Assembly (NCBI RefSeq): GCF_019703515.2
Contig: NC_059372.1
Location: forward strand, 18,412,992-18,476,991
DNA length: 64,000 nt
Reading direction: 5' to 3'
Source of the DNA: Myxocyprinus asiaticus
Lineage: Eukaryota > Chordata > Actinopteri > Cypriniformes > Catostomidae
The translations under genes were made by a program, and so were the position numbers. The notes beneath the pieces are model-generated. The model ran no database searches. It was not told where the DNA came from and was given only the letters and a program-made list of their open reading frames with translations. Of this stretch, positions 25,200 to 35,411 are shown in pieces. Positions within the stretch are counted from its first letter, which is position 1. Each line of letters starts with the position of its first letter.

Positions 25200-25700
25200 C
25201 TATTTTAGTGCAGTTTGAAGTGTGTAACACCTTAAGCTGTTCTTGTACCTCTTTTGGTGATGTGTTGTCTGCTTAGCATTTTTTAAGAGTGCTATTCACA
25301 CGTTTGATCATCTGTGATCTATGAACTTTGTGGTCTGTCAGGGTTGTGAAATTTCTGCCTGATGTTTGGCATTTTACACACACATTTTTAATTGTCTACA
25401 GAGCAGAATGGTTCCCCTGATCAGATTTAATTTGAATTGGTGCTTCTCAGCGAGAGATAATTTGGTTCGTTATCATTTGCCACTGTCTTTACAGCACTGA
25501 TGCAAGCAAAACGAACGTATACCCTCCCTCTTGGCACTGATAAGCGAACCAATGAAATTCAATCGCAAGAATTTTTCAGGGCATGTAAGGTTGTTCGGTT
25601 GGCAGTATCATTACAAATATACATGTGTAGTATATCCATCAGCATGTCATGCATAACCTTTCTCCGTCTGTGGCCATGTTTGGCCATTATAATATAATGC
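25200..25700 (-). pseudogene. Retroviral integrase remnant
   Basis: On the minus strand IKSDQGNHSAL (25440-25407) matches the block around the second catalytic aspartate of retroviral integrases. About 39 codons later in the same frame comes MIKRVNSTLKKC, matching the block that normally holds the catalytic glutamate; a lysine is encoded there. Stops lie between and after these blocks, so it is inactive. Confidence 0.65.
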
Positions 25701-27059
25701 ATATTATAATGTGATTATAATACAATTATATTATATTAAAACTAGTATAAATTAAAATGATTTTATTACTGGTCTCTGGAGGTTTTCTGGAATGAGATAT
25801 TTGTCATCTCGCTGCTCTTTTGAGAATACATGCCTTTGATTTGGCCCTGTATCAGATGTAGGAGCATGTTCATTGTATGCACAGGTCAGGCTGAAAGCCT
25901 TTTGACATGTTGATGTAAACACCCAATGACTGCAGGTGCATATTTACATGGGTCAAATTTCTGCTCAAGCTGCAGAGCTTTTGCGATTACAATATGAAAT
26001 TGAATGCAATTTTCTCATTTTCTTGAGCTAAGATGTCACTAGGTGTATTCTCATGTGAATCTATTTGAATATGAAAAGGATTCAGGGGGCTGGGCAGAGT
26101 CAGAGGTGATGCAAGGCACAAAGAGTGTTCTTAAATTGTAAAGGCCTAATACAGTTCTTCAGTCTTTTTAAAGTTACTGAAGGTTAATGCTAATTGTGTA
26201 AAACTACTGAGAGTTTGGTAATTGCGTAAAATTACTGGTAGTCACATGGAATTTTGTACTCGGTATGGTTTAACTGCAGCTGTATGGTAAACAGCACAGT
26301 GTGCCATATCAGAGACAAACATATTCCACATAGTAACACATTCAGCTTGAAACTGATGAATAATTTCAAGAGAAACATGATTACAGTTATTTCAAATTTA
26401 CACAAGATGAAAAGTCTAGAATGCTCAAAGCATTTACAATCTCTAACCTAAGTGTTTCTTCTAACACTTACAGCAGAAACAGTCAAGTGTTTTCAGGAAT
26501 AAACTGCATTAGCCTATGTGTACATGCAGTATCATCACGTGTGTTCAGTGATAACAAAAGTGTTTAGCACAGTTGCAGATTTTAAAATAGGTTGTTACAG
26601 TACTCTTTACTGATTTATAAACTAGTGACATTTCTTTTGTTACTATTTATTTTTTCATTACATCACCCTGATTCCTCAGCCTTGCTTTTCATATGCAAAC
26701 ACATCGAATTGCAATGTTTATATCTCAGTCGCTACTTTTTAGTTGTTTACAGTTGCTACCCGCTCATTCTTTTGAAATGTTGTGAGTTCGTTGCAGCAAA
26801 GTAAAAAAACAATAGCGATGGTGTTCATTGATTTTAGAATTAAAGTTCCAATTGCAATCCTCCCTTGAATACCAGAATAAAATTTTGGATGATCTCCAGT
26901 TTAAGTTTGATCTCTTGTCACTTGGGTGAACAAAGAGATCATTAATTTGCAGAGCAAGAGATTTCGTTCCTCGTATACTGCCACTACCACTTCCCTGATA
27001 TACATGTAGTTTTGTCTAATTTCTTTAGCCCCACTGGATTTTTTTGGTCTGATCAATGA

Positions 27060-27350
27060 ATAATCTGATCTTCTGCTTGTTTGCCAATTGGATATTGTCG
27101 CATGCAGGGTGGTTGTGTGCCCGTGAATGTAACAGGTGGTATGTTTAGATGACCACAATCATTTTTTGATTCTGCCTAAATAGGGTTATGTTTCACCCTG
27201 GTAGCTAACTCGCCCAGACTCTCTATCAAGCATAACCTCAATGGCTGTTGCCACCACATGTGATCACCTGACAGCACTAGTTTTCCCTGTTATTCAGATA
27301 ACACATCTATACCCAACAACAGTTGTAATACATCCCCTACCCACACATTG
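27060..27350 (-). pseudogene. Retroviral protease/RT junction remnant
   Basis: VWVGDVLQLLLGIDVL (27347-27300) resembles the C-terminal block of retroviral or Ty3-type proteases. PPCMRQYPIGKQAEDQI (27120-27066) resembles the entry to retroviral RT. In-frame stops follow both. Confidence 0.55.
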
Positions 27351-27554
27351 GTATGTATTTCATATGGACCCAGCACCATATTAGAGGTGTATATGGTTGT
27401 GTGACAATAAAAGTGATTTGATTTGATATTAACAAGCCCTGTCTTACATAATGTTATAATGCATTGTAGGAAATTTGGCAGTATAAATGTACATGGTATG
27501 GGTTAAAGTGCCCGCATACCTTGGCGTTATGTAAGGAATTTTATAATGGAATTC

Positions 27555-27883
27555 ATCATGGTTACTTGTGTAACCTCCGTTCCCTGATGGAGGGAACGAG
27601 ACGTTGTGTCGATGTAGTGACATTAGGGGTCACTCTTGGGAGCCTGAGACACCTCTGGTCTTTGATAAAAGGCCAATGAAAATTGGCGAGTGGTATTTGC
27701 ATGCCACTCCCCCGGACATACGGGTATAAAAGGAGCTGGTATGCAACCACTCATTCAGGTTTTATGCTGAGGAGCCGAGACAAGGTCCGGCCATTTCAGC
27801 AGGTAGTTCAGCATTGTGGCAGGAGGGACACAACGTCTCATTCCCTCCATCAGGTAATGGAGTTTACACAAGTAACCATGACG
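27555..27883 (+). repeat. DIRS 3' terminal unit of copy D
   Basis: The spacers TTGTGT (left arm) and ACACAA (right arm) are complementary. Octamer and TATA are both intact at about 27692 and 27725. Confidence 0.8.
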
Positions 27884-28691
27884 TTCCCTATCTGTCACTC
27901 ACTCGACGTTGTGTTGATTTAGTGACACTAGGGGTCCCTATACGAAATGCCACAACTGGCTGAACTGTGTTACGTGAACTGGCGGTGTGTGGCGGGCAGA
28001 CTTGCTGTGTGCCTCATAGCCAGCACACCAGGTCAACACGTAACCTCCCCCAACACTGTTATGAGTGTCGAACGGCCCTTTGGGGACAAGTCGACTACCC
28101 AAAAGATAGAGACAGGCTAACCCAGTCGTGGCCTCTTTTCCCCTTCTTTTTTTCCACTCCCTAAAAAAGAAGGGGGATTATCCGACTGGGCCGCCAGGTC
28201 TAGTCGGGGGATGTCCCTCCCAAGGGGAAGACACCGTGGAGACCACACCTCGCCCAAAGAGAGGGGGGATATTTAAGTGGAAAAATACATCACATGGTCT
28301 CACCGACCATGTGGAGAGTCTTCAAGGTAGATCCTACCCAACGGGGGAGGAGTTACTACAAACATGGAGACTGGGGCAGAGGGGCTCTGCCCAAGGAAGA
28401 TGCAGTTTGCCAACAGGGAACGACTTAGCGGAAGATATACATCACATGGGGTTAGCCTTACAGGGAACTGCCACATGCAGAGCATCTACCCTAGAACAGG
28501 ACTCTTAGTTAGCACATGTACTGGGCTGGCAGCGAGTCTCTCTGAAAACTCGACTGCCACAGGGCTCGGAGGAAGTCAACCAGGGAACAAAGTTTGTGAA
28601 CACTACTGGGAATTAATGGCACACATCTTCAGCTCAAAATGAGGTGGAAGGTGCTATGTGCAAGCGATACACCCGGCCGGCTATCCCGGGC

Positions 28692-29312
28692 TTATCCGCT
28701 TGTATTGCGTGCCACTTCTTGGGACGAAACCGGTTCCACCCGGAGGTTGTAGAACATTGCAAAGGTGTTGGGTGTTGCCCAGCCTGCTGCTCTGCAAATT
28801 TCTGTTAGAGAGGCACCCCTGGCCAGGGCCCAGGAGGCCACTAATCCCCTGGTAGAATGGGCTCGTAGCCCTACCGGGGGCGGCATGTCCTGGGCGTGAT
28901 ATGCCATAGTTATGGCGTCAGTGAGCCAGTGGGCGATCCTCTGCTTGGAGACAGCGCTTCTTTTCCGCTGTGCACCAAAGCAGACAAAGAGCTAATCAGA
29001 GATCCTAAAGCTCTGCATACGATCCAAATAGATGTGTAAAGCGCACACTGGACACAGCAATGACAGGGCTGGGTCTGCCTCCTCCTGGGGCAGCACTTGC
29101 AGGTTCACCACCTGGTCCCTAAAAGGGGTCGTGGGAACCTTGGGCACATAGCCCGGTCGGGGTCTCAGGATCATGTGAGAGTAGCCCAGACTGAACTCCA
29201 GGTATGTTTCGCTGACAGAGAACGCTTGCAGGTCTCCTAACCTCTTGATAGAAGTTAGTGCAGTCAGGAGGGCAGTCTTCAAGGAGAGTGCCTTAAGCTT
29301 GGCTGACTGCAA
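28692..29312 (-). pseudogene. DIRS tyrosine recombinase fragment (copy D)
   Basis: It has TSIKRLGDLQAFSV (first Arg) at about 29250, HSTRGLVASWALARGASL at about 28855 and TPNTFAMFYNL with the nucleophile tyrosine. The residue two before Phe-Tyr-Asn is Met, where copies B and C have Arg. Frame changes at about 29000 and 28910 separate the blocks. Confidence 0.75.
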
Positions 29313-29334
29313 AGGCTCTGAAGACTCTGAAGAA

Positions 29335-29439
29335 CTACAGAGAGGTCCTATGAGGAACTAACACATGCTTGCCCTGGATCAATGGCCGAAACCTCCGCAG
29401 GGCGAGCAGAATTGCCAACAACTCGAGGCAGTTGATGTG
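29335..29439 (-). pseudogene. DIRS RNase H fragment (copy D)
   Basis: Minus-strand HINCLELLAILLALRRF and QGKHVLV are the DIRS RNase H core blocks. The fragment is cut on one side by the gap and on the other by the internal deletion. Confidence 0.7.
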
Positions 29440-29939
29440 NNNNNNNNNNNNNNNNNNNNNNNNNNNNNNNNNNNNNNNNNNNNNNNNNNNNNNNNNNNNN
29501 NNNNNNNNNNNNNNNNNNNNNNNNNNNNNNNNNNNNNNNNNNNNNNNNNNNNNNNNNNNNNNNNNNNNNNNNNNNNNNNNNNNNNNNNNNNNNNNNNNNN
29601 NNNNNNNNNNNNNNNNNNNNNNNNNNNNNNNNNNNNNNNNNNNNNNNNNNNNNNNNNNNNNNNNNNNNNNNNNNNNNNNNNNNNNNNNNNNNNNNNNNNN
29701 NNNNNNNNNNNNNNNNNNNNNNNNNNNNNNNNNNNNNNNNNNNNNNNNNNNNNNNNNNNNNNNNNNNNNNNNNNNNNNNNNNNNNNNNNNNNNNNNNNNN
29801 NNNNNNNNNNNNNNNNNNNNNNNNNNNNNNNNNNNNNNNNNNNNNNNNNNNNNNNNNNNNNNNNNNNNNNNNNNNNNNNNNNNNNNNNNNNNNNNNNNNN
29901 NNNNNNNNNNNNNNNNNNNNNNNNNNNNNNNNNNNNNNN
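29440..29939. other. Assembly gap (500 N)
   Basis: There are exactly 500 N, starting about 25 bp further into the DIRS RNase H region than the first gap. Confidence 0.95.
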
Positions 29940-32081
29940 GTGTGTGCACCCTTCTGTTTTACCCCAAGGTTGGTTAATAAATCATACTCCTAGTCTAATT
30001 TTTCATCTCAAACATGCTCTTTACTGATACTTTTGTGGACTTAACAAGAAGCCTACACATAAAAAATAAAAACCCTGTTTGGTGCAAAATTATTTTGGTG
30101 TGGTAGAAATGACACCACAATCATGGATAAGTCTTCATTTTTGAAAACTTGATAATAATGAAATGGTTCATTTTTAGATCCATGTAGTTTTAAACATCTA
30201 ATAGCCTAATTTGGATTTTTATAATTTAAAAGTCTTGGTCTGGGACAAGGCTAAGACAAACTAACCATAAAAAAACATTTGGAAAGTTCCAATAATAAAT
30301 GAAGGCATGGCAAAAAGTTTCACGTCAGTTTTCTTATAACAAAAAGAAAACCCCTGGGACATGAAATTGCCCAAAGTTAAGAAACACCCACATAGAAATG
30401 AACTTTGAAAGACAAAAGTATTATCTGTTTAAAATGTACTTTATTGGACAGCAAAAACATTCCAAGATAATTAAAATGAAAATATTATTGCATTTCCGAT
30501 TCATAATTTCTCAATTTGAAAAAGGTAAGTTCTCGTTCTGAAAAGGCCAAAAATTAAAGTCTGACCATACACACCATTTTTTACTACAGCACTGTCCACC
30601 AAAGATGCCGGAGGATACATTGGATATTGCATACACTCTGCTAATGTGCTGCATCAAGAGGTTTTATTGCAGACAGTGTCAACACACAAGAGGTCCTTTT
30701 CATATCGCTATATGGTTTGAATACCACAGGACAGGATATGTGTCTCTTGGGGACAGTCATATGGGAACTTAAAGAAGATAAAAGGCACTTCTTATAATAA
30801 TACCCAAATGAGTGCAAACACAAGAGGACTGTGGCAAATAAGCAAATGAATGTGATGGAATGAATAGGAAAAATATATATATATGAAATTACATAGAAAA
30901 TAAGACAAACAAATGGGTTGTGTTCTTTATCTTCAACCGCTCATGACCATGCGGACGAGTTCTGTGAAAAGAAGAAGACAAAGTTAGGGTCTCATTTAGC
31001 ATCAAAAAGGGGAATCGACCCTAACTACAGCATGCAGCCTAACATGAGAAGCAGAGTATGTAAAAGAACATTAAAAACACATTGTTACACACTGCTGTTC
31101 TAGATTCCCTAATCTTCCCTTCCAAAGTCCAAATTACTTTAAAAAAATAAATTAAAACAATAATCCATAGAACTTCTTTACCTCTACATTTCCTTAACAA
31201 TCCATTCTAAAAGTGCACATACTCTGGGACGCTTGCTGTAGTTTGAAGCCATTCCCCAGTTGTACTCATTCTTAAGTAGTGAGAGACAGGGTGAGAGCAA
31301 GATCATGGCTAGCTCCTACTAAACCACAGCTCAAAGACTTAACCAGGTCTAGAATTCAAGAGAATGTTAAAAAAGCTCCATCTGGTTTTCCTCTACAGGG
31401 CAAGTGTGGAAACAGTTTTATAGCACAGCTACAGTAATGAGAAATCGTAGAGTTGAGATATGGATCAGCCTCCATCAGGAAAGGGAGAGAAAGATCAGCC
31501 AATCACTGCAATTTGATTGGTTAGTTCAAAATAAAAAGGCAACTGCACTGCTCTGAGAGCACAGGGAAGTTGTGTGCCTATTGTGTTATCAGAAGTTACA
31601 CTTTAAGAATAAAAACCCATTGATGCAATACACCCTACACACACAGTCAGGTTCCATCCAGAATACCTGACTTAGTGTAATTACAATGTTTAACCAAATC
31701 CATGACCTGTGCTCATGTATAAAGGAGTGCAGTCGCCTTTTCGCTTCTAAACTGGTAGGGCCTCTGAGAGCCGTCGCAAAGACGGCCACATGCAGAGAGC
31801 ATGCTGCAGCCAGGGGCCAGAAAAAAGGCTGCTGCAGAGATAAGGAAGAGTCCATTAAAACCTCCAAACTAATTCCAACCAGGCTCTCTAAGCTGTAGAC
31901 ATCACATGATGCACAGCAACCCTGTGATCATATGATTTATGTTGAATGTAGCTAATAGACAAGGTGTGAACTATGCAAGCATGTGTGCCTCTGAGAGCAT
32001 TAAAGAAAAGCCTGGATGGATTGTTGCTTCACGTGTTACAAATGTTGAGGGCAGGAGGTAGACGTATACCCGAGACATCTC
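29940..32081 (-). other. myl6 3' flank and probable 3'UTR
   Basis: No other gene was seen. Minus-strand AATAAA signals occur at 30440-30445 (in CAATAAAGTACATTTTA) and about 30663-30668, giving a possible long 3'UTR for myl6. 30075-30310 resembles 35400-35610 and looks like a diverged repeat. The extent of the UTR is inferred. Confidence 0.4.
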
Positions 32082-35000
32082 TCAGCCAGACATGATGTGA
32101 CGAACGAAGGCTGTGGAAGATCAGTTACAGTTACAGCATGCTTTCACCATCAGATTCTCGGCAAGTGAATTTCACATGTGAACGGTTTTCTTTTTCATTA
32201 AAATATAATGTTAATTGTCAGTCTTGGATTCCCAGCTTGTATTAAAACACTCTGAAGCACTGTGACTGACGTGCTATTCTCTTCGTTTACATATATACAC
32301 ATCTGACACTCACTTGGACTCATTCATTTACCTTCATAATTGATGCAACCATTAGCATCTTCGTGTCCAGCTAGAAGTGTTTCTACTTCCTCTTCAGTCA
32401 TCTTCTCACCTAAAATAAAAATGTCATTTTTTTTCACTACAATATGGTGTGTACTGTACAACAAATAGTGCACTACAAACCAGGGCTCAACAATAAGGAT
32501 GGCCTGGGACCAAAGTGATTGAGATTTGGACCAGCTGACGGAAGTGTCACTTGCCCCATCATTGTCAGTGCTTATGTTACTACGTTCCAACGAGCTCACA
32601 TTGATCGATTATGAGCATGTGTTTTTAATGCCATGCAAATCTAAACATTTGGTTTTCTGCAGTGTTTTGCAATGTTTACATCAGCAGCAAATTCTGCTGG
32701 CCGGCATAGATTAATTTTGATCTAAATTAAGAATGACTTGTGATAGTCTTGGAAGCATCAGTTAGAATGAGTTGAAAATAAAGTAATTAATGTTGAGCTG
32801 TAATTTGATCACATGTGGTTAGGCGAGATGCATAGCTGTTTACACCTGGTTGCTTAAATAAGTCTCCTTGTTACCACGTTTTAGGATTTCGAAAGGAAGC
32901 ATTTCTGATTTCATGACCTGACAAACCGCGAAAAAGTTGCAAAATACAAAGGGCAAACGTAACTGGCATGCGGTTTCTCCCAGATGCAGTTGATGCAGTT
33001 TAATCTAAGCACAAACGGAACATTGAGCATTTGTTGTTTTAGTGGAGTACCCATATTAGAGCTTCAGATGTGTGTGCTTCTCATCTGTGTCACTGTAAGT
33101 TGATATCAGACACACTGAGGAAGTTCTGGTGCAAGTATATGTATTCGCTTTTTAAATTTTCCGACCAGATGATTAATTTATTTTTAAGCCACACTGAACC
33201 GGCAGTTTAAACTCTTGTTTTCACTCAGTGGTTGAGGGGTGGCACTTCTCTGCTGTCTGGGACGCATTCAGGACGGACTAGCTTTTACACCTCAAATGCA
33301 ATGTAGTTACATGCGTTTTTGACTACCTCCGTATGTGGTTTTTGTGATCGATCACAAATAGTTTTGCACCCCGTTTATACCTGTATTTAATGCTGACCTC
33401 TCAGATGACCAAAAATGCATCTTAATACCAGGTGTAAACAGGGTCACAGAGTTACAATATAGCTGTAAAAATTAAATCCAAATTATAATTTTTTTTGGTG
33501 GGGTCAGTGAAAATGTTGGCAGGGCAAGTACAAATCTGAACTAAAAACTCTGTTGAGCCCTGCATACCATTCTACAATAAAGGAAACCAAGAATTTTAGA
33601 CTGTCTTGGAGAAATTGTGTTCAATGTTACATTTAGTATTTTTATTAAATGACCTAGATGTGGAGGAGTGGGCTATAAATATCTCCTCTTTAGACCAGGC
33701 CAACTTACCCAGTGTGGTGAGAACATGGCGGAGCTCAGCACCCATAACTGTGCCATTGCCTTCCTTGTCAAATACTCTTAGACCCTCAACAAAGTCCTCA
33801 AACGTGCCCTGGTCTTTGTTCTTAGCAATGGCCTGGAGCATGGGCAGGAACTGTTCAAAGTCCAGCAATTTATGGTTCATCTCTTGGAAACAAATACAGA
33901 AGCCTTCAATCAGACAAGAAAGCATGAATAGTGAGAACCACTATACACCGATCAGCCACAACATTAAAACCACCTGCCTAAGACTGTGTAGGTCCCCCTC
34001 GTGCCACCAAAACTGTGCCAACCCGCATCTCAGAATAGCATTATGAGATGATATTCTTCTCACCACAGTTGTACAGAGTGGTTATCTGAGTTACCATAGA
34101 CTTTGTCAGTTCTAACCAGTCTGGCCATTTTCTGTTGACCTCTCTCATTAACAAGGCATTTCCGTCCACAGAACTGCCCCTCACTGGATGTTTTTTGTTA
34201 TTGGCACCATTCTGAGTCAATTCTAGAGACTGTTGTGTGTGAAAATCCTAGGAGATCAGCAGTTACAGAAATACTCAAACCAGCCCGTCTGGCACCAACA
34301 ATAATGCCACTGTCGAAATCACTGAGATCACATTTTTTTCCCTATTCTGATGGTTGACGTGAACATTAACTGAAGCTCCTGACCCGTATCTGCATGATTG
34401 TATGCACTGCAGCCACACGATTGGCTGATTGTATTTCTGTAACTGCTGATCTCCTGGGATTTTCACACACAACGGTCTCTAGAATTTACTACGATTGGTG
34501 CCAAAAACAAAAAAAACATTCAGTGAGTGGCAGTTCTGTGGACAGAAATGCCTTGTTGATGAGAAAGGTCAACAGAGCATGGCCAGATTGGTTCGAACTG
34601 ACAAAGTCTACGGTAACTCAGATAACCACTCTGTACAATTGTGGTGAGGTTGGCACTGTTTTGGCGACACGAGGGGGATCTACACATTTTAGGCAGGTGG
34701 TTTTATTGTTGTGGCTGATCGGTCTAATTACCAGTGTTGGGAAAGCTACTTTTAATAATAAATAAATAAAATAAATAAAAAGGTACTTTTGACAAACAAT
34801 TCATAGTTAAAAAAAAAAATTACACTACAGTTAAGCTAACCTTTTAAGAAAGTAGCTACACTACAAATTACTAACAAAAAGTAGCTAACTACAGTGGAGC
34901 TAAATTATAACTTTAAATAAATAACTATCTTTAATATATAATAGATTTTTAGAGTAGCATTACCTGGCACAAAAACAATAAGTATTCTTAAATAGAGTGA

Positions 35001-35378
35001 CAGCATGAAACGTGAACAGGTATTTACACTAAATAAAAATGAGAAAACACCATTGCTACAAAACAAAAGACATAAGATGCAATCTAGGGACTCAAATGAA
35101 CCTTTTTTTTTAACCAGTTAATTTATGGCCATTTCTTCAAATTTGGGCACCTTTAGCACTGAGAACGTCTAGAAAGTAAAGTCTCAAATGTTTCACACTT
35201 TCACAAGTTTACATTATATGCTTCCTAAATACACACCATTAAATAATATTTTCACACTTTTTGCATATTTTGACAAAATAACAGCTTGATTGGAAATCAC
35301 GGCCAATAAAAATATTCTGCTCATGGGTGACATTTTGTCAACTTGGTTAAAAAGTGCACTAACTTAAAGTTCTTTTCT

Positions 35379-35411
<33 letters not shown>

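Larger units (their letters stand above)
22880..27350 (-). mobile_element. Decayed endogenous retrovirus remnant
   Basis: Read on the minus strand, the order is protease-like (27347-27290), RT N-terminus (27112-27066), integrase (about 25700-25200) and an envelope-like segment (about 23610-22890). This is the order of a retroviral pro-pol-env genome. Every part contains stop codons, and most RT sequence between 27000 and 25700 is unrecognisable. No LTR pair was identified; copy C and copy D of DIRS flank it closely. It is a fossil, with no capacity to produce proteins. Confidence 0.6.
27555..29439 (-). mobile_element. DIRS-type YR retrotransposon copy D (cut by gap)
   Basis: The organisation is as in copy B: the 3' unit at 27555-27883, a non-coding segment, the recombinase, and RNase H running into the gap at 29440. 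Relative to copy B there is a 934-bp internal deletion joined at the shared GAAC (B positions 15776 and 16710; D near 29355). This removes the RNase H C-terminal region and the recombinase N-terminus. Confidence 0.85.

Noticed and set aside
32111..32331. Alternative smooth-muscle terminal exon of myl6
   Set aside because: No sequence encoding an ELVRMVLNG-like end with splice sites was seen in the last intron.
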